64,000 bases of DNA from an uncultured Clostridia bacterium (GTDB lineage Bacteria; Bacillota; Clostridia; Christensenellales; Borkfalkiaceae): NCBI GenBank assembly GCA_944346885.1, contig CALVMR010000014.1, positions 62,001 to 126,000 on the forward strand, read 5' to 3'. The translations under genes and the position numbers were made by a program. The notes beneath the pieces are model-generated. The model was not told the origin of the DNA. It ran no database searches and was given only the letters and a program-made list of their open reading frames with translations. Below, one piece after another: positions 16,945 to 25,401 of the stretch. Every line of letters starts with the position of its first letter. Position 1 is the stretch's first letter.

Positions 16945-17625
16945 ATGAAGCAACTAAGCGCTCTGCTGCTCGTTGCCCTGCTCGCGGCGTGCCTGCTCGG
17001 CAACATGCCTTCCGAACCCCGCGCAAAGGAGCAATGCGAAAAAGAAATTTTTTTGACCTTTGACGACGGACCGACCGATTCGGTAACACCACTCGTTTTA
17101 GACGTTTTACGGCGCGAAGGGGTAAAAGCGACCTTTTTTCTCATCGGAAGGCAGATCCGCGGGCGGGAACACATCGTCCGCCGCATCGCGGCGGACGGGC
17201 ACGCCATCGGCATCCATACCTATTCGCACCGCTACAACGAGATCTACGCCTCACCGAAGGCGCTGCGGGAGGATATTTTGCATTGCCGCCAAGCGATCCG
17301 CCTGGCACTGCCGCACTATACCCCGCGCGTATACCGCTTTCCCGGCGGCTCGTTCGGCAGGGCGGACGCCCTGCGCCGCACCGTAAAAGGCTGCGGGCTG
17401 CGCGCTTACGATTGGAACGCCGCCACGGGCGACGCGCTGCATAGCGGCAGCCCCGCCGACGTGCAGCTGCGCAACGCTCTGCAAAGCGCGGGAACGCGGA
17501 CGCGCGTCATCCTGTTGCAGCACGACGGCGTGGGGCAGCGCGTGACGGCGGAATGCCTGCCCGCCATCATCGCGCACTTTCGCGCCGAAGGGTTTGTGTT
17601 CAAAACATTGGAAGAAGACCGATAA
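16945..17625 (+). CDS. Polysaccharide deacetylase (NodB domain), probable lipoprotein
   Basis: This family removes acetyl groups from cell-wall or exopolysaccharide amino sugars. Residues 1-20 form a signal sequence ending in LLAAC, a good lipobox. The NodB motifs follow: LTFDDGPT (catalytic and metal Asp), the metal histidines in HTYSH, and RFPGGS. It has 226 residues. The ATG at 16945 was chosen because it starts the signal sequence; a recognisable ribosome-binding site is absent. Whether it acts on peptidoglycan or another polymer cannot be told. Confidence 0.87.
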   Translation: MKQLSALLLVALLAACLLGNMPSEPRAKEQCEKEIFLTFDDGPTDSVTPLVLDVLRREGVKATFFLIGRQIRGREHIVRRIAADGHAIGIHTYSHRYNEIYASPKALREDILHCRQAIRLALPHYTPRVYRFPGGSFGRADALRRTVKGCGLRAYDWNAATGDALHSGSPADVQLRNALQSAGTRTRVILLQHDGVGQRVTAECLPAIIAHFRAEGFVFKTLEEDR

Positions 17626-17629
17626 AAAA

Positions 17630-17664
17630 GAGAAAAGAGAGAACAAGCCTCGTTCCCTCTTTTT
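17630..17664. terminator. Terminator between convergent deacetylase and pyrD genes
   Basis: GAGAGAAC and GTTCCCTC, with one mismatch, are followed by T6 on the plus strand. A T-rich run follows on the minus strand. Confidence 0.6.
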
Positions 17665-17670
17665 TCAATT

Positions 17671-17695
17671 TATGCGACGCAGAGTACTGTGCAAA
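17671..17695 (-). repeat. AGTACT-core intergenic repeat, copy C
   Basis: On the minus strand it follows the pyrD stop codon directly and reads TGCACAGTACTCTGCGTCGC, followed by ATAAA. Confidence 0.65.
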
Positions 17696-18610
17696 TTACC
17701 CGTTAAGACGCAGTGTACCGCGGATCTCCTGCAAATTTTTGACGCCGTGGCGATCCATCCAGCTATGGAGCCCCTCTACGATACGGGGCATCGCCAGCGT
17801 ATCCGTAAAGTTGGCGGTGCCGACCTGCACGGCGGCGGCGCCCGCAATGATAAACTCCAACGCATCCTCCGCACAAGTGATCCCGCCCATGCCGATCACG
17901 GGGATCGTAACGGCATTGCACGCTTCAAACACCATACGCACGGCGATCGGGCGAATGCCCGCGCCGGACACCCCGCCCGTGTTGTTGGCAAGCAACGGCC
18001 GCCTGCGTTCGATATCGACGACCATGCCCGTCAACGTATTGATGAGCGAAACGCAATCCGCCCCGCCTTCCTGCGCCGCGGCAGCGTTTGCCGCAATACT
18101 CTCCACATTGGGAGAAAGTTTTACAATGAGCGGCGTACGGCAAAGCGCCGCCTTTGCGGCGCGCGTCACCTCCTTCACGCTCTCCGGGCGAACGCCGAAC
18201 GCCATGCCGCCGCATTTTACGTTCGGGCAGGAGATGTTCAGCTCAATCAGATCTACCTCCCCGTCCAGCCGCGCGCAGATGGCGGCATAGTCGTCAATGG
18301 TACGCCCCGCAACGTTGGCGAGAATGGCGATATTTTTTTTACGCAAAAACGGAAGATCGTCCCGCAAAAACACTTCCACTCCGGGATTTTGCAACCCGAC
18401 CGCATTGAGGATGACGCCGTACCCCTCCGCAATGCGCGGCGTGGGATTCCCCAAACGCGGTTCCAGCGTCAGCCCCTTGGTGCTGATCCCGCCCAAAACG
18501 CCGATGTCGTATAACGCATCGAACTCCTGCCCGAAGCCGAACGTGCCGCTCGCCGCAATGACGGGGTTTTTCAGCGATACGCCGCACAAAGAAACGCGCA
18601 GATCCGCCAT
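17696..18610 (-). CDS. pyrD: Dihydroorotate dehydrogenase 1B, catalytic subunit
   Basis: It oxidises dihydroorotate to orotate and passes electrons through PyrK to NAD. At 304 residues it lacks the membrane anchor of class 2. The FMN-site segments ISTKGLT, ELNISCPNVK (catalytic cysteine) and IGMGGI, and the phosphate-binding end AGAAAVQVGTA, are present. The ATG overlaps the pyrK stop by one base (TGATG). It is the last gene of the pyr operon. Confidence 0.95.
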   Translation of the reverse strand: MADLRVSLCGVSLKNPVIAASGTFGFGQEFDALYDIGVLGGISTKGLTLEPRLGNPTPRIAEGYGVILNAVGLQNPGVEVFLRDDLPFLRKKNIAILANVAGRTIDDYAAICARLDGEVDLIELNISCPNVKCGGMAFGVRPESVKEVTRAAKAALCRTPLIVKLSPNVESIAANAAAAQEGGADCVSLINTLTGMVVDIERRRPLLANNTGGVSGAGIRPIAVRMVFEACNAVTIPVIGMGGITCAEDALEFIIAGAAAVQVGTANFTDTLAMPRIVEGLHSWMDRHGVKNLQEIRGTLRLNG

Positions 18611-19479
18611 CAGAGTTTCACCTCCCCGATCGAAAATACAGGTCCGTCCTTGCACACGCGGGCATGTTCGCCGCCTTCCGTATCGCACACGCACACAAGG
18701 CACGCGCCGATGCCGCAGCCCATGCGCTCTTCCAACGATACATAACAGGGAACGCGCAGCCCGCGCTCGGCAAGCCCCGCTTTGAGTACGCGCAGCATGG
18801 GCAGCGGTCCGCAAGCCAAAATAACATCCGGTTTTGCCCGCTCCGCGTCTTCAAAAAACGCCGCGACCGCATTCATCCGCCGAAAAGCCTGCCCGCCCTC
18901 GTCTTTCCGATCCGCCGGCAAAGACCGTTCGGCGTCCGCCGAGACCCGCAGCCCGCCGAACCGCTCCGACGCGATGAACGCGCCGTAAGAGCCGTCGTCC
19001 GTTACGATCGCGCAGCAAGCCGAAAGCGCCTTAAACGCCTCTTCCGCGCAGACCGCGGCTTTGTTGCGAAACCCGATATACGAGTAAAACTGCCTGCCGC
19101 TCCCCTTGTACGCGTGCAGCACCGAGAGCATGGGGAATACCCCGACCCCGCCGCCGATGAGCGCGACCCTCTGTTCGTTTTCGCGCAGCACAAACCCGTT
19201 GCCGAGCGGCAAAACGCAGGAGAGCATATCCCCCGCCCGCCGTTGCGCAAGCAAGCGCGTGCCCGCCCCCTTGATCTGGTAGCAGACGGTAACGGTATTT
19301 TCGCTGTACTCGCAAATGGCGATGGGGCGGCGCAAAAGGTGTGCCCCGTCTCCCACCGAGAGGTTTACGAACCTGCCGCAGCGAAGCCCTTCCACCGCTT
19401 CCGGAAGCAAAAACGTAAGGCGGTTAACGCCTGCCGCAACAGGCACGTTTTCCAGCACTTTGGCCCGTAACTCTTTCAT
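18610..19479 (-). CDS. pyrK: Dihydroorotate dehydrogenase electron-transfer subunit
   Basis: It partners PyrD in the class 1B enzyme and carries FAD and a [2Fe-2S] cluster to NAD. It has 289 residues. The FAD-binding LLRRPIAIC (RxP[IL]) segment and the NAD fold GGGVGVFPML are visible. The cluster cysteines are in CGIGACLVC, with a fourth further on (HARVCKDGP). A 30-residue stretch rich in Arg/Asp/Gly around residue 205 is longer than usual and may be an insertion. The ATG at 19479 has GAGGA upstream. Confidence 0.93.
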   Translation of the reverse strand: MKELRAKVLENVPVAAGVNRLTFLLPEAVEGLRCGRFVNLSVGDGAHLLRRPIAICEYSENTVTVCYQIKGAGTRLLAQRRAGDMLSCVLPLGNGFVLRENEQRVALIGGGVGVFPMLSVLHAYKGSGRQFYSYIGFRNKAAVCAEEAFKALSACCAIVTDDGSYGAFIASERFGGLRVSADAERSLPADRKDEGGQAFRRMNAVAAFFEDAERAKPDVILACGPLPMLRVLKAGLAERGLRVPCYVSLEERMGCGIGACLVCVCDTEGGEHARVCKDGPVFSIGEVKL

Positions 19480-19499
19480 TTTATCCTCGTTTTTTGATT

Positions 19500-19525
19500 T
19501 ATGCGACACATATTACTATGCAGAT
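19500..19525 (-). repeat. AGTACT-core intergenic repeat, copy D
   Basis: It lies in the 62-base pyrF-pyrK gap and on the minus strand reads TGCATAGTAATATGTGTCGC, followed by ATAAA. Confidence 0.65.
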
Positions 19526-19541
19526 TTCAAAAAGCGCCGCT

Positions 19542-20450
19542 TTAACCTTTGATTGCGGCGTTTAGATCTTCTTTCATTGCAAGGCAGGCAGCCCGCGCCG
19601 CCTCGTCGAATGCAAGCCCTTTGTAGCGCTCGTTTTTGTACGCGCAGAGGATCCCGCGCGAAGAATTGACGATGCCGCCCGTTCCGTCCGCCTTGAAGCA
19701 CACCTTTAAATCGGCAGCCGTACCGCCCTGCGCCCCATAACCGGGGATCAGGAAAAAGGTATGCGGCATCTCTCTGCGCAGGATCTCCGCCTGCGCGGGA
19801 TGCGTTGCGCCCACCACCGCGCCGACGCAGGAATAGCCGCAGGCGCCGATGCATTCGCTGCCCCATTCTTCGACAAGCTGCCCCATGTATTCGTATACCG
19901 TTTTCCCGTTTTCCAGCTTTCTGTCTTGCAATTCGCCGCTGGACTTATTGGAAGTTTTTACCAGAACGAAAATGCCCTTTTCGCCCTGTACGCAGCGGTT
20001 CAAAAAGGGACGGATGCCGTCCGAACCGAGGTAGCCGTTCACCGTAAGGAAATCCGAATCGAAGGCGCGCATGCTCTCCGCCCCGATCGCCGTTTCGCCG
20101 AGGAACGCTTTGGCATAGCACTCGGCGGTGGCGCCGATGTCGTTGCGCTTGGCGTCGGTAATGACGAGCAGACCCTTTTCCTTTGCGTACCGCAGCGTTT
20201 CGGAAAAGGCGCGCAGACCCTCCACGCCGTACATTTCGTAATACGCGATCTGCACTTTCACCGCAGGGACTACGTCCGCTACGGCGTCCACCACTTTTTT
20301 GTTGAACGCCAGCACCGCCCGCGCGGCGCCCGCCGCATCCGAAACGCCCGCGCGCATGCCGTCCGGCAGGTAGTCAAAACTCGTATCCAGCCCGACGACG
20401 GTCGGGTTGTCTTTTTCCGCAATTTTTTCGATCAAGGTATCGACGATCAT
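19542..20450 (-). CDS. pyrF: Orotidine 5'-phosphate decarboxylase, type 2
   Basis: It decarboxylates OMP to UMP. At 302 residues it belongs to the longer PyrF type. The catalytic Asp-Lys-Asp centre is in DAKRNDIG, and the phosphate loop is the IVNSSRGI segment near the C terminus. The ATG overlaps the pyrE stop by four bases, so the two are translationally coupled. Confidence 0.94.
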   Translation of the reverse strand: MIVDTLIEKIAEKDNPTVVGLDTSFDYLPDGMRAGVSDAAGAARAVLAFNKKVVDAVADVVPAVKVQIAYYEMYGVEGLRAFSETLRYAKEKGLLVITDAKRNDIGATAECYAKAFLGETAIGAESMRAFDSDFLTVNGYLGSDGIRPFLNRCVQGEKGIFVLVKTSNKSSGELQDRKLENGKTVYEYMGQLVEEWGSECIGACGYSCVGAVVGATHPAQAEILRREMPHTFFLIPGYGAQGGTAADLKVCFKADGTGGIVNSSRGILCAYKNERYKGLAFDEAARAACLAMKEDLNAAIKG

Positions 20451-21115
20451 CGCAAAGCCTCCGCCGCGCCGTACTGCGCGAGATAGTTTTTAATGGCAGG
20501 TACGTGCTCTTTGCCCGCGATAACGCCCTCTTCGAGCGCGGCAACGATATCGAGCACGTTGACGATGGAATACACTTTTACGCCCTCCTCCTCGTACGCC
20601 TGCTGCACCGCAGACCGATCGCTGCCGAGCGCCTTTTCCATCCTGTCTACGGTGATGACCATGCCCGCGATGCGAAGATCCGCCGCGCCGCGCAGCTTGG
20701 GCAGCACCTCTTTGAGCGCCTTGCCGCTGGTCATCACGTCCTCGATGATGATCACGCGGTCCCCGTCCGAAAGCGGCTTCCCCACAAACATGCCGCCCTC
20801 GCCATGGTCTTTGACCTCTTTGCGGTCAAAGCAGTATCCGACTTCCTGCCCGTATTTTTCATACAGCGCGATGGACGCGCTTACCGAAAGCGGGATCCCC
20901 TTGTAGGCGGGGCCGAACAGCGTATCCGCTTCCAGCCCGTGTTCACGAATACAATCCGCATAGAATCCGCCCAGCTTTTTGAGCTGCGCGCCCGTCTTGT
21001 ATTCGCCCGCATTCAAAAAGTACGGCGCCACGCGCCCGCTTTTTAAAGTAAAGGTGCCGAATTTCAGCACGCCGCATTCCGCCAAAAAGCGGATGAACTC
21101 CTGCTTGTATGTCAT
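20447..21115 (-). CDS. pyrE: Orotate phosphoribosyltransferase
   Basis: It joins orotate and PRPP to OMP. It has 222 residues. The PRPP-binding motif is IIEDVMTSGKAL, and the catalytic loop DRKEVKDHGEGG is present. AAGGAGG precedes the ATG at 21115. A short upstream ATG in the same frame lies inside the ribosome-binding region and was rejected. Confidence 0.95.
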   Translation of the reverse strand: MTYKQEFIRFLAECGVLKFGTFTLKSGRVAPYFLNAGEYKTGAQLKKLGGFYADCIREHGLEADTLFGPAYKGIPLSVSASIALYEKYGQEVGYCFDRKEVKDHGEGGMFVGKPLSDGDRVIIIEDVMTSGKALKEVLPKLRGAADLRIAGMVITVDRMEKALGSDRSAVQQAYEEEGVKVYSIVNVLDIVAALEEGVIAGKEHVPAIKNYLAQYGAAEALR

Positions 21116-21137
21116 GCTTTCCTCCTTTTTGCGCAAT

Positions 21138-21162
21138 TATGCGCCGCATGGTACTCTGCAAA
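21138..21162 (-). repeat. AGTACT-core intergenic repeat, copy E
   Basis: It lies in the 55-base pyrC-pyrE gap, just before the pyrE ribosome-binding site. On the minus strand it reads GCAGAGTACCATGCGGCGCA, followed by TAA. Confidence 0.65.
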
Positions 21163-21170
21163 CGACGAAA

Positions 21171-22451
21171 TTATTGCTTTTTGTTGCTGAATTTTACCGC
21201 TCCGTCTACGATCGTATATTTTACCCTGCCGTACACCTCTCGCCCTGCAAACGGCGTGTTTTTCCCCTTGGAAACAAATTCCGACGGGTCGATGACAAAC
21301 TTTTCTTGCAGATCGGCAAGCATCAGATCCGCCGCCGCGCCCTCTTCGAGCACCCCGCCTTCCAAACCGAGGATGCGCGCGGGAGCGGCGCTCATCTTTT
21401 CCGCAAGCTGTTCTATGCGCAGCACGCCGCCGCGCACCAGCGCCGTATACGAGAGAGCGAAGGATGTTTCCAGCCCGCTGATGCCGAACGCCGCAAGGTT
21501 GTACTCCACATTCTTTTCGTCCGCATGGTGCGGCGCATGGTCGGTAACGATACAGTCCAGCGTGCCGTCCGCCAGCCCCGCCTTGACCGCCTCCACGTCC
21601 GCCTGCTCGCGCAGCGGCGGGTTTACTTTGGTATTGGCGTCAAACGAAGCGATCGCATCGTCGGTCAGCGTAAAATAGTGCGGGCACGTTTCGGCAGTGA
21701 CGCGCACGCCGCGCGCCTTCGCCTCCCGCAAAAGCTGCACCGCGCCGCGCGTGGAAACATGGCAGATGTGCGCCCGCAGCCCCAGCGTTTCCGCCAAAAG
21801 GATGACGCGCGCCACGTCCACCTCTTCGGCGGCGCGCGGAATCCCTTTCAGCCCGGCAAGCGTGCTGTTGTAGCCTTCGTTGACGACGCCGCCGTCGGCA
21901 AGCGCCTTATCCTCGCAATGGGAGAGCGTAAGCGTCCCGAACCCCGAAGCGTACTCCATCGCCAAGCGCAGGATACGCGAATCGGAGACGGGCTTTCCGT
22001 CGTCGCTGAACGCCACGGCGCCCGCGTCTTTCATCTTTCCCATCTCGGCAAGGCTCTCGCCCCGTTCCCCGACCGTCATGGCGCCGACGGGGCGCACTTT
22101 GCACAGCCCGACTTCCCTGCCGCGCTGTACGATGTAGGAGACGATCGCCGCATTGTCGCACACGGGCGAAGTATTCGGCATACAGCAAACCTGCGTAAAT
22201 CCGCCGCGGACCGCTGCCGCCGAACCGCTTGCAATATCCTCTTTGTATTCAAACCCCGGTTCGCGCAGGTGCACATGCAAATCGATGAGCCCCGGAAAAA
22301 CATGCAGCCCCGCCGCGTCCAAAACCTGCGCTCCCGCCGCGGAAAGCCCCTGCCCGATCTGCGCGATCTTTCCGTTTTCCACTAAAATATCGCACGCCGC
22401 GCATCCCTGCGGCAGCACCGCCGTGCCGCCTTTGATCAACAGCTTTTTCAT
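21171..22451 (-). CDS. pyrC: Dihydroorotase, class I
   Basis: This zinc amidohydrolase cyclises carbamoyl aspartate to dihydroorotate. It has 426 residues. Metal and substrate motifs run in order: DLHVHLREPG, the His of SHCED, AETCPHYF and the catalytic Asp in IVTDHAPHH. The ATG at 22451 overlaps the pyrB stop by four bases and is preceded by GGGAGGAG. Confidence 0.95.
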   Translation of the reverse strand: MKKLLIKGGTAVLPQGCAACDILVENGKIAQIGQGLSAAGAQVLDAAGLHVFPGLIDLHVHLREPGFEYKEDIASGSAAAVRGGFTQVCCMPNTSPVCDNAAIVSYIVQRGREVGLCKVRPVGAMTVGERGESLAEMGKMKDAGAVAFSDDGKPVSDSRILRLAMEYASGFGTLTLSHCEDKALADGGVVNEGYNSTLAGLKGIPRAAEEVDVARVILLAETLGLRAHICHVSTRGAVQLLREAKARGVRVTAETCPHYFTLTDDAIASFDANTKVNPPLREQADVEAVKAGLADGTLDCIVTDHAPHHADEKNVEYNLAAFGISGLETSFALSYTALVRGGVLRIEQLAEKMSAAPARILGLEGGVLEEGAAADLMLADLQEKFVIDPSEFVSKGKNTPFAGREVYGRVKYTIVDGAVKFSNKKQ

Positions 22452-23380
22452 GCTCTTTCTCCTCCCTGCCTGTTCTTGCACAGCAAAAACAGCAGCGCCA
22501 TGCGCACCGCCACGCCGTTCAAGACCTGTTCTTCGATGCGGCTTGTTTCCCCGTCGATGACGGCGGAAGTAAATTCCACGCCGCGGTTGACCGGACCCGG
22601 ATGCATGACGATGCAATCTTTGTCGGCACCTTTCAGATCCCCCTCCCCGACGCCGTAATACTTGTTGTATTCGGAAAGCGAAGGGAACAGCCCGCCCTGC
22701 ATGCGTTCGAGCTGGATACGCAGCCCCATCACCACATGCGCGCCGGCGACCGCCTCTTCGCGCGAGCGGGCGACCTTTGCGCCCAGCCGTTCAATGCCCT
22801 GCGGCATCATTGTGGCGGGGGCGAACATCGTTACCTCCGCCCCCAGCTTTGTAAGCCCGAACAAATTGCTCTTTGCCACGCGCGAATGCAGGATATCGCC
22901 GAGGATGGCGACCTTTAACCCCTTAAAGGAACCGAATTTTTCGCGCATGGTGTAAAAGTCGAGCAGCGCCTGCGTGGGATGCTCGTTCATCCCGTCGCCG
23001 CCGTTGATGACGGACGCCTTTACGTTGCGCGCCAAAAGATGGGGCGCGCCGCCCATCGGGTGGCGGATGACGATGACGTCGTTTTTCATCGCGTCCAGCG
23101 TTCTGCCCGTATCGATCAGCGTCTCCCCTTTCTGCACCGAAGAGGAAGAAGCGGATACGTTCACCGTTCCCGCGCCGAGATATTTTGCCGCCAGCTCAAA
23201 CGAGCAGCGGGTGCGGGTACTGTTTTCGTAAAAGAGCGTCGTGACCGTACGCCCCTGCAAGTGCGGCAGTTTTTTGAGGTTCTGCGTAAGCAGCTTTTTC
23301 ATGCCGACCGCCGTATCGAGGATCGCCGCAATATCTTCGGCGGAAGCATCGTACAGCCCCAAAAGATCTTTTCCCAACAT
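22448..23380 (-). CDS. pyrB: Aspartate carbamoyltransferase catalytic subunit
   Basis: It makes carbamoyl aspartate, the first committed step to UMP. It has 310 residues. The carbamoyl-phosphate motif YENSTRTRCSF and the second-half segment HPGPVNRGVE are diagnostic. No pyrI follows, so it is of the unregulated Bacillus kind. The ATG at 23380 has GAAGGAG upstream; the longer frame upstream is a shadow of pyrR and of the repeated spacer. Confidence 0.95.
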   Translation of the reverse strand: MLGKDLLGLYDASAEDIAAILDTAVGMKKLLTQNLKKLPHLQGRTVTTLFYENSTRTRCSFELAAKYLGAGTVNVSASSSSVQKGETLIDTGRTLDAMKNDVIVIRHPMGGAPHLLARNVKASVINGGDGMNEHPTQALLDFYTMREKFGSFKGLKVAILGDILHSRVAKSNLFGLTKLGAEVTMFAPATMMPQGIERLGAKVARSREEAVAGAHVVMGLRIQLERMQGGLFPSLSEYNKYYGVGEGDLKGADKDCIVMHPGPVNRGVEFTSAVIDGETSRIEEQVLNGVAVRMALLFLLCKNRQGGERA

Positions 23381-23402
23381 GGTTTCTCCTTCCCCGCGGC
23401 AT

Positions 23403-23482
23403 GCGCGCGGGAGCTTTCCTCTTTGACACGGCAGCCTCCCGCACCGCAGCGGGAGCTTTCCTCTTTGACACGGCAGCCCCGC
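23403..23482 (-). repeat. Two near-identical hairpins in the pyrR-pyrB gap
   Basis: A 28-base unit occurs at 23409-23436 and 23451-23478 (period 42) with almost no change. On the minus strand each copy is framed by GCGGGAG-type and CTCCCGC arms and carries CAAAGAGGAAAGC. It lies between pyrR and pyrB, so it could be an RNA regulatory pair. It does not exactly match the PyrR binding-loop consensus. Confidence 0.6.
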
Positions 23483-23501
23483 GGCTGCCGCGCCTGCGCG
23501 G

Positions 23502-24038
23502 TCATTTCTTTGCCGTGGTGATGGCAAGCGAATCCTCTCCCTCCAATTCTTTGAGCCGCAAATCGATGTACTCATGGCGGGAGGTGGGGATGTTTTTTCC
23601 GACAAAATCCGCCCCGACGGGCATTTCCCGCCCGCCGCGGTCCACCAACACCAGCAGCCGCACCGAAGCGGGCCGCCCAAGGTCGAAGATCGCCTCGATC
23701 GCCGCGCGCACTGTTCTACCGGTGTGCAGCACGTCGTCGCAGAGCACCACGTGCTTTCCGCCGATGGAAAACCCGATGTCGTTGCGGCGGGCGTCCGGCA
23801 CAAAATAGCCGCTCACCAGATCGTCACGGTACAAGCCGATATCGATGCCGGCACAGGGCACGCGCGCCCCGTAAAAGCGCTCGATGAGCGCGCGCACGCG
23901 CTCCGCCACCGCTTCGCCGCGGCGTTTTACGCCGAGCAGGCACAGCCCCTGCGTCCCTTTGTTTTTTTCCACCACCTCATGCGAAAGGCGGATAAGCGAA
24001 CGGGCGATCGCCGCCTCGTCCATCAAAAGATTTCCCAT
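23502..24038 (-). CDS. pyrR: PyrR, pyr mRNA-binding attenuation protein / uracil phosphoribosyltransferase
   Basis: It binds pyr leader RNA when UMP is abundant and favours termination; it also has weak uracil phosphoribosyltransferase activity. It has 178 residues. The PRPP motif is LCDDVLHTGRT, and the segments LLGVKRRG and GIDIGLYRDD match PyrR. An ATG five codons downstream (24023) is also possible. As the first gene of the operon it fits autoregulation. No carA or carB follows, so carbamoyl phosphate synthase must lie elsewhere. Confidence 0.9.
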   Translation of the reverse strand: MGNLLMDEAAIARSLIRLSHEVVEKNKGTQGLCLLGVKRRGEAVAERVRALIERFYGARVPCAGIDIGLYRDDLVSGYFVPDARRNDIGFSIGGKHVVLCDDVLHTGRTVRAAIEAIFDLGRPASVRLLVLVDRGGREMPVGADFVGKNIPTSRHEYIDLRLKELEGEDSLAITTAKK

Positions 24039-24046
24039 ACAGACCC

Positions 24047-24090
24047 CGTAAAAAAACACGCCTGCGCGGAAATGCGCGGGCGCGTTCATA
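24047..24090 (-). terminator. Attenuator terminator in the pyr operon leader
   Basis: On the minus strand CGCGCCCGCGC pairs with GCGCAGGCGTG around a short loop, followed by T7. It lies just upstream of pyrR, as expected for PyrR-controlled attenuation. I could not identify the PyrR binding loop with confidence. Confidence 0.7.
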
Positions 24091-24185
24091 CACGAAAATA
24101 AAAAGATGACCGATTGCGAGATCTTCGTATGTTTCGGATAAGGACTTCGCGGCATCTCCGTACCGTATGTTAAAGTCTTTTCTGT

Positions 24186-24214
24186 ATTATAACACGTTCG
24201 GGCAAAGAAGTAAA
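24186..24214 (-). promoter_or_regulatory. Promoter of the pyr operon
   Basis: On the minus strand TTTACT (24209-24214) is followed after 17 bases by TATAAT (24186-24191). Confidence 0.8.
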
Positions 24215-24232
24215 GTGTTCGCCCGAAAAAAA

Positions 24233-24943
24233 CTACACTTCCAACAAAAGTACGGGGTCAAAGCCGAGCAGATCGCAAGAGGTAAGGCAATATTCGACGC
24301 CGCCGCGCCGAACGCGGAACGGATACGCCCCCGCGTTTCCGTGCAGATGCCCGTACACCGCCAGATCCGCGCCGCTCTCTTCAAACAATTCCGTAAACAG
24401 CGAATCTTCCCGCTTGGCATTGAAGGGCGGGTAATGGATCATGCACACGAGCTTGTCCCCCTCCCGCCGCAGCTGCCGCGCAGCGGCGAGCGCGAGGCGA
24501 AACCGCTCCGCTTCGCGCTTATAGATCTTTTCATCCTCCGCGGTGTATTCGGCACAGCCTGGGCAGACCCAGCCGCGCGAACCGCACACCACAAGCCCGT
24601 CAAAGCGCACGGCGTCGTTTTGCAAAAAACAGAAAGAGGGATCGGGCGCGCTGCGGCGAAGGGCGGTAATGCCCGACCACCAATAGTCGTGATTGCCGCG
24701 GATAAAGACCTTTTTGCCGGGAAGACCGCAGAGCCGCGCCAGATCGCTCAGCCCGTCGGAGAGCGCCATCGCCCAGCTGGTATCGCCCGCGATGAGCACG
24801 GCGTCCTCTTCCCCCACCTTGCTCAGCCAGTTCTCCTTGATCTTTTCAAAGTGCCCCGCCCAATTCCCGCCGAAGATATCCATCGGCTTATCCTGGTTCC
24901 CCGGCAGGTGCAGATCGCTTACCGCAAAAACTTTCATGCGCAC
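24233..24943 (-). CDS. Calcineurin-like metallophosphoesterase
   Basis: This 236-residue protein has the full metal-site series: VSDLHL (D-x-H), AGDTSWA, RGNHDYWW (GNHD), IHYPPF and GHLHG. It resembles cytosolic phosphoesterases of about 230 residues found in many Clostridia, whose substrates are not established. It ends just upstream of the pyr promoter and is not obviously part of an operon. Confidence 0.85.
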   Translation of the reverse strand: MRMKVFAVSDLHLPGNQDKPMDIFGGNWAGHFEKIKENWLSKVGEEDAVLIAGDTSWAMALSDGLSDLARLCGLPGKKVFIRGNHDYWWSGITALRRSAPDPSFCFLQNDAVRFDGLVVCGSRGWVCPGCAEYTAEDEKIYKREAERFRLALAAARQLRREGDKLVCMIHYPPFNAKREDSLFTELFEESGADLAVYGHLHGNAGAYPFRVRRGGVEYCLTSCDLLGFDPVLLLEV

Positions 24944-25035
24944 CGATTTCCGTTCTTTTTGATTATTTTACCATAAAATCCGTCCGTTTGAAAGCGTTTG
25001 ACCCCGCCTCGGCGCAATTTCCCGCCGATTTCCCG

Positions 25036-25160
25036 CCGACGCATCAACGGCACTTGCGCCGCGCGCCGCCATCGTGTTTGCAAAAACCGCGCCGAGACAG
25101 CCATCGCGTTTGCAAAAAACCGCGCCGCATACCGTTACGGCATTTGCGCCGCGCGCCGCA
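25036..25160. repeat. Degenerate direct repeats downstream of the small zinc-ribbon gene
   Basis: GTTTGCAAAAAACCGCGCCG and a close variant occur near 25076 and 25107. CGGCACTTGCGCCGCGCGCC has a variant near 25138. The last copy overlaps the C-terminal codons of the small minus-strand protein. Confidence 0.5.
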
Positions 25161-25326
25161 CCCCCGCGCCCGCGCGGCACGCCGCCTTGCGCACGAGGTA
25201 ATTTTCCATATCGCACAGCGCCAAGCTCTCGCGGCAGCACTCGCACAGCGCGCCGCCCTCGCGCACGTCTGCATATCCGCCGCACACGGCGCACCGCGGC
25301 TGTTCCTTCTTTGTTTCTTTTACCAT
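25135..25326 (-). CDS. Small zinc-ribbon-like protein
   Basis: This 63-residue protein has two CxxC pairs (CAVCGG and CECC) spaced like a zinc ribbon, followed by a charged helix. GGGAGGAG lies three bases before the ATG at 25326, closer than usual. The last residues are encoded by repeat DNA. I do not recognise a family. It is plausible rather than certain. Confidence 0.5.
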   Translation of the reverse strand: MVKETKKEQPRCAVCGGYADVREGGALCECCRESLALCDMENYLVRKAACRAGAGVRRAAQMP

Positions 25327-25343
25327 GGTCTCCTCCCGCAAAA

Positions 25344-25376
25344 CAAAAAAGCCGATAAATGCTACCGGCTTTTTGC
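25344..25376 (-). terminator. Terminator after the 225-residue protein gene
   Basis: AAAGCCG and CGGCTTTTTT form a stem on the minus strand around an AT-rich loop. Confidence 0.75.
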
Positions 25377-25401
25377 TGGATCATCGCAAAGCTGCGCCGC
25401 G

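Noticed and set aside
23403-23482. CRISPR-like repeats
   Set aside because: There are only two units, the spacer of 14 bases is too short, and no cas gene is present.
22451-24155. Longer upstream starts for pyrB, pyrC and pyrR
   Set aside because: The added sequences are out-of-frame readings of neighbouring genes. The family starts with ribosome-binding sites or ATGA overlaps were preferred.
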